Source: Pseudomonas entomophila
GTDB taxonomy: Bacteria > Pseudomonadota > Gammaproteobacteria > Pseudomonadales > Pseudomonadaceae
Direction: 5' to 3'
Assembly (NCBI RefSeq): GCF_029193575.1
Contig: NZ_JARGCS010000036.1
Coordinates: forward strand, 221,639-285,638
Length of the DNA: 64,000 nucleotides
Under the pieces are notes generated by a model. The model saw only the letters and a program-made list of their open reading frames with translations, was not told the origin of the DNA and searched no databases. The position numbers were made by a program, and so were the translations under genes. This document shows, one piece after another, positions 10,392 through 18,944 of this stretch. How positions within the stretch are numbered: position 1 is the first letter of the stretch; the number at the start of each line of letters is the position of its first letter.

Positions 10392-10538
10392 TACGAATTC
10401 GTGTTGGCCGTGAGAATTTTTTCGGGGGGTAGTGGCCAGTATCGGGCCAGCAGCCAGAGGTCGCTGAAACGATTCCCCCGGGATGCATGTCGTGCTCATC
10501 GCGGCCTCGCCCGCGATGGGGGCGCCACCACCCTCCGC

Positions 10539-11294
10539 TCAACTCGCCGCCCGCACCTCGCGGATCAGGTACTCCAGCGAATACCCCAGGCGCGCGGCCA
10601 ACGCGCCGGCCCGCGCCCGCAGGCCATCAAGGTCCAGCGCCTGCTCAAGGTCCGCCGGCACCAGCAGGATCACGTTGCCCTCCTTCACCGGCAGCTCCCA
10701 GTAGTGCCGGTGGTAGAGCCCCCGCAGCAACGCCGCGCCCAGCGGCCGGCCATCATCGCCCGCCCATTGGTTGATCACCAGCCACCCTTCCGGGTTGAGA
10801 CGCTTCTGGCAGCTCTCCAGAAAACCCCAGGCCAGGTGCCCGACACCCGGGCCATGGTCGGTGTACAAGTCGACGAAGATCAGGTCGGCTTGCTCGGCAG
10901 TAGGCAACAACTCAAGGGCATCGCCGATACGCACGTACAGCCTTGGGTCGTCGTCCAGGCCCATGTACTCCATGGCCAGGCGCGGCACGTCGGGGCGCAG
11001 TTCGATGGCCTCGACATCCTCCAGCGGCAGGAACTTCAGGCACGCCTGGGTCAAGGTGCCCGCGCCAAGGCCGAGGAACAGCGCGCTCTCCGGTTGCGCA
11101 TGGCACAGCGCACCGACCAGCATGGCACGGGTGTAGTCGTACTCCAGCCAGCTGGGGTCGGCGGTGAAGGTGCAGCTCTGCTCGATGGCGTCGCCGAACT
11201 CGAGGAAGCGATAGTCCTCGACCTCGTACACACTGATGACCCCGAAGGCATCCTCCACCCGGGCCAGCAGCCGCTCTTCCCGCTCCGTCGCCAT
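10539..11294 (-). CDS. Spermidine synthase-like methyltransferase-fold protein
   Basis: 251-residue protein with the Rossmann fold of spermidine synthases and methyltransferases: nucleotide-binding loop ALFLGLGAGTLTQACL near residues 92-107, followed by VEAIELRPDVPRLA and the acidic DLIFVDLYTDHGPG. The classical aminopropyltransferase signature is only partly kept, so polyamine synthesis is not assured; many pseudomonads carry this shorter SpeE-like protein. It is divergent from the DAHP synthase gene. Confidence 0.75.
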   Translation of the reverse strand: MATEREERLLARVEDAFGVISVYEVEDYRFLEFGDAIEQSCTFTADPSWLEYDYTRAMLVGALCHAQPESALFLGLGAGTLTQACLKFLPLEDVEAIELRPDVPRLAMEYMGLDDDPRLYVRIGDALELLPTAEQADLIFVDLYTDHGPGVGHLAWGFLESCQKRLNPEGWLVINQWAGDDGRPLGAALLRGLYHRHYWELPVKEGNVILLVPADLEQALDLDGLRARAGALAARLGYSLEYLIREVRAAS

Positions 11295-11405
11295 CGCCTT
11301 CCCGCCCGCGCAAAACGCGCATTGTCCGTCAATGCCTGCGGTGCAACAAGCTCACCGCCACCTGATACCATGGCAGGCACGACAACCGCCGATACCGAGC
11401 CCGTG

Positions 11406-12752
11406 ATGAACCAACCCTGGACCCCCGACAGCTGGCGCGCCCTGCCGATCCAGCAGCAACCGACCTACCCCGACGCCGCGCACCTGCTCAAGGTCGAGCA
11501 GACCCTGGCCAGCTACCCGCCGCTGGTGTTCGCCGGCGAGGCCCGCGAGTTGCGCCGGCAGTTCGCCGAGGTCACCCAGGGCCGCGCCTTCCTGCTGCAG
11601 GGCGGCGACTGCGCCGAGAGCTTCGCCGAGTTCTCCGCGGCGAAGATCCGCGACACCTTCAAGGTGCTGTTGCAGATGGCCATCGTCATGACCTTCGCCG
11701 CCGGCTGCCCAGTGGTCAAGGTCGGGCGCATGGCCGGCCAGTTCGCCAAGCCGCGCTCGGCCAATGACGAGACCATCGGCCAGGTCACCCTGCCCGCCTA
11801 CCGGGGCGACATCGTCAATGGCATCGGTTTCGACGCCGCCAGCCGCGTGCCCGACCCCGAGCGCCTGCTGCAGGCCTACCACCAGGCCACCGCCAGCCTC
11901 AACCTGCTGCGCGCCTTCGCCCAGGGCGGTTTCGCCGACCTGCACCAGGTGCACAAGTGGAACCTGGACTTCATCGCCAACTCGGCGCTGGCCGAGAAGT
12001 ACCACCAACTCGCCGACCGCATCGACGAGACCCTGGCGTTCATGCGCGCCTGCGGCCTGGACACCGCCCCGCAACTGCGAGAGACCAGCTTCTTCACCGC
12101 CCACGAAGCGCTGCTGCTGAACTACGAAGAAGCCTTCGTGCGCCGCGACAGCCTCACTGGCGACTACTACGACTGCTCGGCGCACATGCTGTGGATCGGC
12201 GACCGCACCCGCCAGCTCGACGGCGCCCACGTGGAGTTCCTGCGCGGGGTGCACAACCCGATCGGGGTCAAGGTCGGCCCGAGCATGAACACCGAGGAAC
12301 TGATCCGCCTGATCGACGTGCTCAACCCGGAAAACGACCCCGGTCGCCTGAACCTGATCGTGCGCATGGGCGCCAGCAAGGTCGGCGACCATCTGCCGGG
12401 GCTGATCCGCGCGGTCGAGCGCGAGGGGCGCAAGGTGCTGTGGAGCTCCGACCCGATGCACGGCAACACCATCAAGGCCAGCAGCGGCTACAAGACCCGC
12501 GACTTCGCGCAGATCCTCGACGAGGTCAAGCAGTTCTTCCAGGTGCACCAGGCCGAGGGCAGCCACGCGGGCGGCATTCACATCGAGATGACCGGGCAGA
12601 ACGTCACCGAATGCATCGGCGGCGCCCGGCCGATCACCGAGGACGCCCTGTCCGATCGCTACCACACCCACTGCGACCCGCGCATGAACGCCGACCAGTC
12701 GCTGGAGCTGGCGTTCCTGATCGCCGAAACCCTCAAGCAGGTGCGTCGCTGA
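11406..12752 (+). CDS. Class II 3-deoxy-7-phosphoheptulonate synthase (DAHP synthase)
   Basis: 448-residue plant-type (class II) DAHP synthase condensing phosphoenolpyruvate and erythrose-4-phosphate, the first shikimate step. Family motifs include FLLQGGDCAESF, VGRMAGQFAKPRS, HEALLLNYEEAF, WIGDRTRQLDGAHVEFLRG and SDPMHGNT. It is of standard length. The ATG at 11406 follows a TGA-rich leader; the reading frame is open far upstream, but that part is antisense to the neighbour. Its end overlaps the convergent YcaQ-like gene by 20 bases. It complements aroC at about 45 kb in the same pathway. Confidence 0.94.
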   Translation: MNQPWTPDSWRALPIQQQPTYPDAAHLLKVEQTLASYPPLVFAGEARELRRQFAEVTQGRAFLLQGGDCAESFAEFSAAKIRDTFKVLLQMAIVMTFAAGCPVVKVGRMAGQFAKPRSANDETIGQVTLPAYRGDIVNGIGFDAASRVPDPERLLQAYHQATASLNLLRAFAQGGFADLHQVHKWNLDFIANSALAEKYHQLADRIDETLAFMRACGLDTAPQLRETSFFTAHEALLLNYEEAFVRRDSLTGDYYDCSAHMLWIGDRTRQLDGAHVEFLRGVHNPIGVKVGPSMNTEELIRLIDVLNPENDPGRLNLIVRMGASKVGDHLPGLIRAVEREGRKVLWSSDPMHGNTIKASSGYKTRDFAQILDEVKQFFQVHQAEGSHAGGIHIEMTGQNVTECIGGARPITEDALSDRYHTHCDPRMNADQSLELAFLIAETLKQVRR

Positions 12753-13950
12753 GCGCCTGACGCAAACGGGCTGCCGCCTCCCGCGGGCAGTCCAGCCGCA
12801 CCCTCTCAAGGCCCAGCCAGCCCGCCAGCCGTTCCAGGTTGCGGGCCAGGGCCTGATACCCCGCCTCGTCCAACCCTTGCGTCTCCTCATGCACGGCATG
12901 CACCGCCAGCTCGCCCTTGGCCCGCTCGGCGCGCAAGTCCAGGCGCGCGGCGATGCGCTCGTCGTGCAGGAACGGCAGCACGTAGTAGCCAAACACGCGT
13001 TTGTGCGCCGGGGTGTAGATCTCCAGGCGGTAGCGGAAGTCGAACAACCGCTCGGTGCGACCGCGCTCCCAGACCAGTGAGTCGAACGGCGACAGCAAGG
13101 CGCTGGCCTCGACGCGTCGAGGGATACGCGGGGTGCCCACGCAGTAGGCGGGCTGCTTCCAGCCCTGCACCGTGCAGGCTTGCAAGCGGCCATCGGCCAC
13201 CAGCTCGGCGAGCGCCGCCTTGCTTTGCGCCGGGCTCAAGCGGAAGTAGTCGCGCAAGTCCTGCTCGGTGGCCACGCCCAGGGCGGTGGCGGCATGCAGC
13301 ATCAGGCCCTGGTGGGCTTCGGCGTCGCAGGGGGTCGGCTGGTCGAGGATGGCGCCGGGCAGCACCCGCTCGGGCAAATCGTACAGGCGCTCGAAGCCCC
13401 GGCGTCCAGCCACGGTCACCTGACCGGCGGCGAACAGCCATTCCATCGCGTGCTTCTCGTCGCTCCAGTCCCACCAGGGGCCAGCGCGCTCCTCGCGGGT
13501 CGACAGGCTGCCAGCGCCCAACGCGCCTTGCTCACGCACTGCGGCCAGCACGCGGGCGATCACGTCCTGACGCTCGCGGCCGAACTGCGCCAGTTGCCGG
13601 TAGATGCCCTCGCCTTCAGCGGCCCGGGCCATGCGCCAGCGCATCAGCGGGTACAGCGCCAGGGGCAGCAGCGAGGCTTCGTGGCCCCAGTATTCGAACA
13701 ACTGGCGCTGGCGGCCACGCCCCCAGGCCAGTTGGTCGAGCAAGGCCGGGGAGTAGTCGCCAAGGCGCGAGAACAGCGGCAGGTAGTGCGAGCGCACCAG
13801 GGCGTTGACCGAGTCGATCTGTACCACGCCCAGGCGCTGGAGCATGCGCTTGATGGCCGCGGACGTGGGCGTGGTATCTGTCGGTTTGCCGAAACCCTGG
13901 GCCGCGAGGGCCAGGCGGCGGGCCTGCTTGAGGGAGAGGCTTAAGGACAC
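12733..13950 (-). CDS. YcaQ/AlkX-like DNA glycosylase (winged-helix, HTH_42)
   Basis: 405-residue member of the HTH_42 family, which includes DNA-crosslink-unhooking glycosylases. The catalytic-loop tripeptide reads Gln44-Ile-Asp46 (QID) in GVVQIDSVNALVRSHYLPLFSRLG, which is the E. coli YcaQ (AlkX) pattern rather than AlkZ QxQ. A GTG at 13950 was chosen: GGAG sits 7 bases upstream and the length matches YcaQ. The longer in-frame start (TTG at 14013) falls inside a REP palindrome. It probably unhooks interstrand crosslinks or removes bulky alkylated bases. Confidence 0.85.
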   Translation of the reverse strand: MSLSLSLKQARRLALAAQGFGKPTDTTPTSAAIKRMLQRLGVVQIDSVNALVRSHYLPLFSRLGDYSPALLDQLAWGRGRQRQLFEYWGHEASLLPLALYPLMRWRMARAAEGEGIYRQLAQFGRERQDVIARVLAAVREQGALGAGSLSTREERAGPWWDWSDEKHAMEWLFAAGQVTVAGRRGFERLYDLPERVLPGAILDQPTPCDAEAHQGLMLHAATALGVATEQDLRDYFRLSPAQSKAALAELVADGRLQACTVQGWKQPAYCVGTPRIPRRVEASALLSPFDSLVWERGRTERLFDFRYRLEIYTPAHKRVFGYYVLPFLHDERIAARLDLRAERAKGELAVHAVHEETQGLDEAGYQALARNLERLAGWLGLERVRLDCPREAAARLRQALSDAPA

Positions 13951-14000
13951 TGCGCGGCTCCGGGGTGGGTGAGCGGTCAGTGTAGTGTCTGTGGCGGCCC

Positions 14001-14046
14001 TATCGCGGGGCAAGCCCGCTCACAAGAGCGGGCTTGCCCCGCGATG
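14001..14046. repeat. Paired REP palindrome
   Basis: tatcgcggggcaagcccgct and gcgggcttgccccgcgatg face each other around a 6-base spacer, giving an almost perfect 46-base inverted repeat between the DUF1127 and YcaQ-like genes. Confidence 0.85.
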
Positions 14047-14051
14047 CGGTG

Positions 14052-14267
14052 TCACTTGCGTAGCGGATCGTCCCAGAAGGGCCGCTCCACTTCCTGCAAC
14101 GTGTCCGCCCGGCTCAATCCCAGGTCGTGCAGCGCCTCGTCACTGAGGCTTGCCAGTTGCCGCCGCTGGCGCCCCAGCTGGTACCAGCGCGCAACGTGGT
14201 GCAGCGCCACATTCAGTGCATGACTGAGGGAAAAGCTGTGCGGATGGATGCTGACATGACCTTTCAT
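14052..14267 (-). CDS. DUF1127 domain small protein
   Basis: 71-residue basic protein with the DUF1127 (YjiS-like) signature: an arginine-rich helix RWYQLGRQRRQLASLSDEALHDLGLSRAD. The start has GGAGGG about 9 bases upstream. DUF1127 proteins in other bacteria are linked to RNA turnover and to phosphate and carbon metabolism, but the role here is unknown. It is divergent from a LysR gene. Confidence 0.85.
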   Translation of the reverse strand: MKGHVSIHPHSFSLSHALNVALHHVARWYQLGRQRRQLASLSDEALHDLGLSRADTLQEVERPFWDDPLRK

Positions 14268-14363
14268 CTTGATGCCCTCCGTGAAGATGGCTTCAGTCTC
14301 GCCCCCGGCATAAGATCAATCCAACGAATGTTTCTTATACCTTGCATCTAGGAGATTGATGCA

Positions 14364-15215
14364 ATGTCCCAATACCAGAGCCTCGACGCGGACGTGCTGC
14401 GCACCTTCGTCGCCATCGCCGAGCAAGGCGGCTTCACCCGTGCCGGCGAAGTGGTCAACCGCACCCAATCGGCGGTGAGCATGCAGATGAAACGCCTGGA
14501 GGAAGACATCCTCCAGCGCCAGCTGTTCGAACGTGACGGCCGCCAGGTGCGCTTGACCGCCGAGGGCCAGGTGCTGCTGGGCTATGCGCGGCGCATCCTC
14601 AAGCTGCACGGTGAAGTGTTCAACACCCTGCGCATGCCGCACATGGTCGGGGTGGTGCGCATCGGCACGCCTGACGACTACGCCATGCGCTTCCTGCCGA
14701 CCATCCTGTCGAGCTTCGCCCAGAGCTACCCGCTGATCCAAGTGGAAGTGCATTGCGAGCCGTCGAAGCAGTTGATGCAGCGCCAGGACCTGGACTTGAC
14801 CATCGTCACCTGCGAGCCCGGCTCGGAGGTCGGCCAGTTGCTGCGCCAGGAGCGCCTGGTGTGGGCTGCGGCCCAGGGCTTCTGCCCGCAAGAGCAGCGG
14901 CCGATGCCGCTGGCGATGTTCAACACCGACTGCTTCTGCCGTTCATGGGCTTGCAATGCCTTGGAACTGCTGGAAATCGACTACCGCATCGCTTACACCA
15001 GCCCCAGCCTGGCGGCGATCTTCGCCATCGTCGGCGCGGGGCTTGCGGTGACGGCGCAGTTGCAGAGCTTGATTGCTGGCAACCTGCGGGTCCTGGGGGA
15101 GGAACATGGGTTGCCGCAATTGCCGGTGGCCAATGTGATGCTGCTGCGCAATGCGCAAAGCCAGTCACCGATTACCGATTGCCTGGCGGACTATGTGGCT
15201 CAGGGCTTCAAGTGA
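14364..15215 (+). CDS. LysR-family transcriptional regulator
   Basis: 283-residue LysR regulator: an N-terminal winged helix (residues 8-66, with FVAIAEQGGFTRAGEVVNRTQSAVSMQMKRLEE) and a periplasmic-binding-like effector domain (about 92-280). It is divergent from the DUF1127 gene 96 bases away, which may be its target. The effector is unknown. Confidence 0.9.
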   Translation: MSQYQSLDADVLRTFVAIAEQGGFTRAGEVVNRTQSAVSMQMKRLEEDILQRQLFERDGRQVRLTAEGQVLLGYARRILKLHGEVFNTLRMPHMVGVVRIGTPDDYAMRFLPTILSSFAQSYPLIQVEVHCEPSKQLMQRQDLDLTIVTCEPGSEVGQLLRQERLVWAAAQGFCPQEQRPMPLAMFNTDCFCRSWACNALELLEIDYRIAYTSPSLAAIFAIVGAGLAVTAQLQSLIAGNLRVLGEEHGLPQLPVANVMLLRNAQSQSPITDCLADYVAQGFK

Positions 15216-15240
15216 GGTTTTTGTGGGGTGGTTGACGGCC

Positions 15241-15332
15241 CTATCGCGGGGCAAGCCCACGCCTACAAATACCCCGCTGATTCCGAAACCAACGCTGAAC
15301 CTGTAGAAGCGGGCTCGCCCCGCGCTAGGGCC
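15241..15332. repeat. REP palindromes
   Basis: Two REP half-units in opposite orientation (ctatcgcggggcaagccca and gaagcgggctcgccccgcg) about 50 bases apart, between the convergent LysR and TauE genes. Confidence 0.8.
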
Positions 15333-15338
15333 CTTTGA

Positions 15339-16088
15339 TCAAAGCTCGAACGCCAGCATCACCGCGCAGACGATCAGGAACCCGCAGAACAGCGTGCGCA
15401 ATACCTTCTCCGGCAGCGCATGGGCCAGCTTCACGCCCCAGCTGATGCTCAACAACCCACCCACCGCCAGCGGAATGCCGGCGTGCCAGTCGACGCTCTG
15501 GTGCAGCCCGTAGGTCAGCAGGGTAACGGTCGTGCTCGGCGCAGCCAGTGCCAACGACAAGCCCTGGGCCACCACCTGGGTGGTGCCGAACACGCTGGTC
15601 AGGATCGGCGTCGCCACCACCGCGCCGCCCACGCCGAACAGCCCGCCCATGGTGCCCGCAAAGCAACCCAGCACGCCCAGCCACGGCCAGGGGTAGCGCA
15701 GCTCGCTGCTCGGCGGTGCCACGCGCAGGAACATCCGTGCCACGTTCCACACCGCCAATACGATCAGGAAGCCGACGAAGCCCAGGCGCATCGAATGCGC
15801 ATCGATGCCCACCGCCCAGATCGACCCCAACCAGGCGAACAGGAAGCTGCACAGCGACAGCGGCACGGCATGGCGCAGCTCGATGCGGTTGCGTTGGTGG
15901 TAGCGCCACAGCGCCAGCAGCACGTTCGGCACCACCATCACCAGCGCCGTGCCCTGGGCCAGTTGCTGGTCCAGGCCAAACAGCACACCCAACGCCGGAA
16001 TGGCGATCAGCCCGCCGCCAATGCCAAACAACCCACCCATGGTGCCCAGGGCCGCGCCCAGGGCGATGTACATCAACCACTCGATCAT
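15339..16088 (-). CDS. TauE/SafE family sulfite/organosulfur exporter-like permease
   Basis: 249-residue integral membrane protein with about eight hydrophobic segments. It has the twin family repeats GTMGGLFGIGGGLIAIPAL (N-half) and GTMGGLFGVGGAVVATPIL (C-half), diagnostic of TauE/SafE permeases. The ATG at 16088 was chosen for the membrane-start motif MIEWLMYIALG and GGATG upstream; ATG 16109 (7 residues longer) is possible. The substrate is unknown. It is divergent from a LysR gene that may control it. Confidence 0.87.
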   Translation of the reverse strand: MIEWLMYIALGAALGTMGGLFGIGGGLIAIPALGVLFGLDQQLAQGTALVMVVPNVLLALWRYHQRNRIELRHAVPLSLCSFLFAWLGSIWAVGIDAHSMRLGFVGFLIVLAVWNVARMFLRVAPPSSELRYPWPWLGVLGCFAGTMGGLFGVGGAVVATPILTSVFGTTQVVAQGLSLALAAPSTTVTLLTYGLHQSVDWHAGIPLAVGGLLSISWGVKLAHALPEKVLRTLFCGFLIVCAVMLAFEL

Positions 16089-16206
16089 CAGCGTTTCATC
16101 CAGCTGCATTGAATAATCCAAGCATGCTAACCAGTGGGCCCTGGCAGGGAAACGCACAGCAGCGCACAATGGCTTTGCGCATTTCGCACAAGCAAACGGT
16201 CATCCC

Positions 16207-17160
16207 ATGAGCCCGGACCTTCTCACCGAACACCTGAGCCTGTTCCTCGACGTACTGGAAACCGGCAGTTTCTCCGCCGCCGCGCGCCGCCACCCCCTGA
16301 CCCCCTCGGCGGTGGCAAGGCGCATCGACCACCTCGAAAATGCCGTGGGCAGCCGCCTGTTCGCCCGTAGCACCCATGCGGTGCGCGTCACCCCGGCTGG
16401 CAAGGCGTTCGCCGAACGCGCCCGGCGTATCGTCGAGGAGCTGCGCCTGGCACGTGCCGAGGCGGTGTCGCTGAGCAGCGCTCCGGAAGGCCTGATCCGT
16501 ATCGATGCCCCCGCCGCCTTCGGCCGCCGCCACTTGGCTCCGGCCATCGCCGACTTCCTGGTCGCCTACCCCGGGCTGGACGTGCAACTGCGCCTGATCG
16601 ACAGCTTCGTCGACATGCACGGCAGCCACCTGGGCGAAGTCGACCTGGTGCTGCGCGCCGGCCCCATGGCCGACACCCGGCTGGTGGCCACCCCCCTGGC
16701 GCCCATGGTGCGCATCGCCTGCGCCAGCCCTGCCTACCTGGCCAGCCGCGGCGTACCGCGCAGCCCCAGCGAACTGCCGACGCACGACGGCCTGGACTGG
16801 GACGGCCTGGCGCCACCCTTCGCCTGGCGCTTTCATGTCGACGGGCAACTGCGCCTGCACCGCCCTACTCGCATGCGCATGGCCGCCAACAACGCCGAGG
16901 CCTTGCTGTTCGGTGCCCTCGCCGGGCTGGGTGTGGCGCACCTGCCGACCTGGCTGATCAGTGAGTACCTGCTGCGGGGCGAACTGCTGCCGCTGTTCTG
17001 CGAAAACGGCCTGCCTGAACCTGAAACCACCGGCATCTATGCCTTGCGCCTTGAACATGAAACGAACTCTCGCAGCCGCTTGCTGCTCGAATTTCTCAAG
17101 AGCCGCTTCAGCCCGGTGCCCCCCTGGGACTTGGCCTTGCGCAGCGGACTGCGTGGATGA
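16207..17160 (+). CDS. LysR-family transcriptional regulator
   Basis: 317-residue LysR protein of the CrgA-like subgroup: a helix-turn-helix in residues 10-68 (FLDVLETGSFSAAARRHPLTPSAVARRIDHLE) and an effector domain with RIDAPAAFGRRHLAPAIADFL. It is divergent from the TauE-like permease gene with a 118-base gap, an arrangement usual for a regulator and its target. Confidence 0.9.
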   Translation: MSPDLLTEHLSLFLDVLETGSFSAAARRHPLTPSAVARRIDHLENAVGSRLFARSTHAVRVTPAGKAFAERARRIVEELRLARAEAVSLSSAPEGLIRIDAPAAFGRRHLAPAIADFLVAYPGLDVQLRLIDSFVDMHGSHLGEVDLVLRAGPMADTRLVATPLAPMVRIACASPAYLASRGVPRSPSELPTHDGLDWDGLAPPFAWRFHVDGQLRLHRPTRMRMAANNAEALLFGALAGLGVAHLPTWLISEYLLRGELLPLFCENGLPEPETTGIYALRLEHETNSRSRLLLEFLKSRFSPVPPWDLALRSGLRG

Positions 17161-17217
17161 TGAGCGCGCTAACCATCAGCGTGCTAGATTCTTAACCGAA
17201 CCTACTCAAGGACCTGC

Positions 17218-17670
17218 ATGAAAGACACCCAAGCCTCCTGCGACGAGCTGCTGCTGGACAACCAGGTCTGCTTCGCCCTGCATTCCACCTCGTTGCTGAT
17301 GACCAAGGTCTATAAACCGCTGCTGCAAGCCCTCGGCCTGACCTACCCGCAATACTTGGCCATGCTCGTGCTGTGGGAGCAGGACGGCCTGACCGTGGGT
17401 GAGATCAGCCAGCGTCTGCTCACCGACCCCGGCTCGCTGACCCCCTTGCTCAAGCGCCTGGAAAGCGAAGGCCTGCTCAAACGTACCCGCAGCCGCGAAG
17501 ACGAGCGCGTGGTGCTGGTGCAACTGACCGACAAGGGCCGTGAGCTGCAGCAGGAAGCGCGTCGTGTGCCCCAATGCATCCTGCAAGCCAGCGGCCGCTC
17601 GCTGGAGCGCCTGCAGCAACTGCAAACCGAGCTGTTGGACCTGCGCGCCAGCCTGCAAAAAAACCTCTGA
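17218..17670 (+). CDS. ohrR: MarR-family organic peroxide sensor OhrR
   Basis: 150-residue MarR-type repressor. The peroxide-sensing Cys18 is in the family-specific LLLDNQVCFALHSTS, and a second Cys lies near residue 119 (VPQCILQASGRS), fitting two-Cys OhrR proteins. The winged helix spans about 55-110 (LTVGEISQRLLTDPGSLTPLLKRLE...RSREDERVV). Oxidation of Cys18 by organic hydroperoxide releases DNA and induces ohr, which lies 130 bases downstream on the same strand. Confidence 0.93.
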   Translation: MKDTQASCDELLLDNQVCFALHSTSLLMTKVYKPLLQALGLTYPQYLAMLVLWEQDGLTVGEISQRLLTDPGSLTPLLKRLESEGLLKRTRSREDERVVLVQLTDKGRELQQEARRVPQCILQASGRSLERLQQLQTELLDLRASLQKNL

Positions 17671-17712
17671 CGACTACGCTGTGAAATGGCCGTCGGACGA
17701 ATGGTCGAAAAA

Positions 17713-17743
17713 TTATCTTGCGCACAAAATAATTGCGCGATAA
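17713..17743 (+). promoter_or_regulatory. Candidate OhrR operator/promoter for ohr
   Basis: AT-rich nested inverted repeat: outer arms TTATC (17713-17717) and GATAA (17739-17743), inner arms TGCGCA (17719-17724) and TGCGC (17734-17738), placed 58 bases before the ohr start. The position suits an operator; protein assignment is inferred from the neighbouring ohrR. Confidence 0.5.
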
Positions 17744-17800
17744 CTTAATCCCCATACCCACCCAGCGCCCTGGCGCACAGCACACAAAGCGAGGTTCAAG

Positions 17801-18229
17801 ATGCAAAAGGTCACTCCCCTGTACATCGCAGAAGCCACCTCCACCGGCGGTCGCGACGGCAAGTCCAAATCCAGCGACGGCAAGCTGGAAGTCAAGCTGA
17901 GCACCCCGAAGGAACTCGGCGGCGCAGGCGGTGAAGGCACCAACCCCGAGCAGCTGTTCGCCGCCGGTTACTCGGCCTGCTTCATCGGCGCCCTGAAGTT
18001 CGTCGCCGGCCAGGAGAAGAAAGCCCTGCCCGCCGATGCCTCGATCACCGCCAAGGTCGGTATCGGCCAGATCCCCGGTGGTTTTGGCCTGGACATCGAC
18101 CTGCACGTCAACCTGCCGGGCCTGGCCCAGTCCGAGGCCGAAGGGCTGGTGGAGAAGGCGCACAAAGTCTGCCCTTACTCCAACGCCACCCGCGGTAACG
18201 TGGATGTACGCTTGCACGTGACGGTCTGA
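17801..18229 (+). CDS. ohr: Organic hydroperoxide resistance protein Ohr
   Basis: 142-residue thiol peroxidase of the Ohr/OsmC fold that reduces organic and fatty-acid hydroperoxides using lipoylated proteins. The catalytic pair Cys60 (GYSACFIGAL) and Cys124 (HKVCPYSNATRGN) and the Arg in GGRDG are present. It has a GAGG Shine-Dalgarno. It forms a regulatory pair with ohrR and ends at a bidirectional terminator. Confidence 0.96.
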   Translation: MQKVTPLYIAEATSTGGRDGKSKSSDGKLEVKLSTPKELGGAGGEGTNPEQLFAAGYSACFIGALKFVAGQEKKALPADASITAKVGIGQIPGGFGLDIDLHVNLPGLAQSEAEGLVEKAHKVCPYSNATRGNVDVRLHVTV

Positions 18230-18275
18230 TGGCCTCGGGGACGCCATGCGTCCCCGACCGACTAACGTCAGGCAC

Positions 18276-18303
18276 AAAAAAACCCGGCCAAGGCCGGGTT
18301 TTT
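18276..18303. terminator. Bidirectional terminator between ohr and efp
   Basis: AACCCGGCC/GGCCGGGTT stem with a 2-base loop, flanked by A7 and T5 runs; serves both convergent genes. Confidence 0.88.
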
Positions 18304-18321
18304 CGTGGGTCGCAAGAAGAG

Positions 18322-18891
18322 TTACTTCTTGGAGCGGCCCTTGAAGCTGTTGTCGCGAGTGTCGATGTCGATCCACTCGTCGATCTGGATGAAGTCGGCA
18401 ACCTGGATTTCAGTGCCGTTCTTCAGCTTGGCAGGCTTCATGACCTTGCCGGAAGTGTCGCCACGAGCAGCGTTCTCGGTGTAGACGACCTGACGGCTGA
18501 TAGTGGTCGGCAGTTCTACCGATACCAGGCGGCCTTCGAAGAAGACGGCTTCGCAGATGTCTTCCATGCCTTCTTCGATGTACGGCAGAACGGCGTCGAT
18601 GTCCTCGGCGTTCAGTTCGTACATGGTGTAGTCGGTGGTGTCCATGAAGGTGTATTCGTCACCGTTGATGAACGACAGGGTCGCTTCTTTGCGATCCAGG
18701 ATCACGTCGTCCAGCTTGTCGTCCGCACCGTAGACGGTTTCGGTCTTGTAGCCGGTCAGCAGGTTCTTCAGCTTGGTCTTCATGATCGCGCTGTTACGGC
18801 CCGACTTGGTGAATTCAGCTTTCTGAACCAACCACGGATCGTTATCGATGCGCAGAACGGTACCGGGTTTGATTTCTTTACCAGTTTTCAT
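18322..18891 (-). CDS. efp: Translation elongation factor P
   Basis: 189-residue EF-P, which relieves ribosome stalling at polyproline. Three beta-barrel domains are evident. The loop residue that is modified is Arg32 (KSGRNSA), not the Lys of E. coli, which defines the rhamnosylated EF-P type. Its modifying enzyme EarP is encoded immediately upstream on the same strand. A promoter lies just before it at the earP 3' end. Confidence 0.97.
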   Translation of the reverse strand: MKTGKEIKPGTVLRIDNDPWLVQKAEFTKSGRNSAIMKTKLKNLLTGYKTETVYGADDKLDDVILDRKEATLSFINGDEYTFMDTTDYTMYELNAEDIDAVLPYIEEGMEDICEAVFFEGRLVSVELPTTISRQVVYTENAARGDTSGKVMKPAKLKNGTEIQVADFIQIDEWIDIDTRDNSFKGRSKK

Positions 18892-18931
18892 TACGAAATA
18901 TCCGAATCTGGATGGATTTATAAAAATCGAG

Positions 18932-18944
18932 GCCGCGTATCATA
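18932..18944 (-). promoter_or_regulatory. efp promoter -10 region
   Basis: TATGAT (18944-18939, minus strand) followed by ACGCGGCC, giving a leader of about 40 nt. The same TATGATACGCG string lies before deaD. The -35 element is not obvious. Confidence 0.4.

Noticed and set aside
10344..12752. 802-codon open frame ending in DAHP synthase
   Set aside because: The first 350 codons are antisense to the spermidine-synthase-like gene and show no domain; the true start is ATG 11406.
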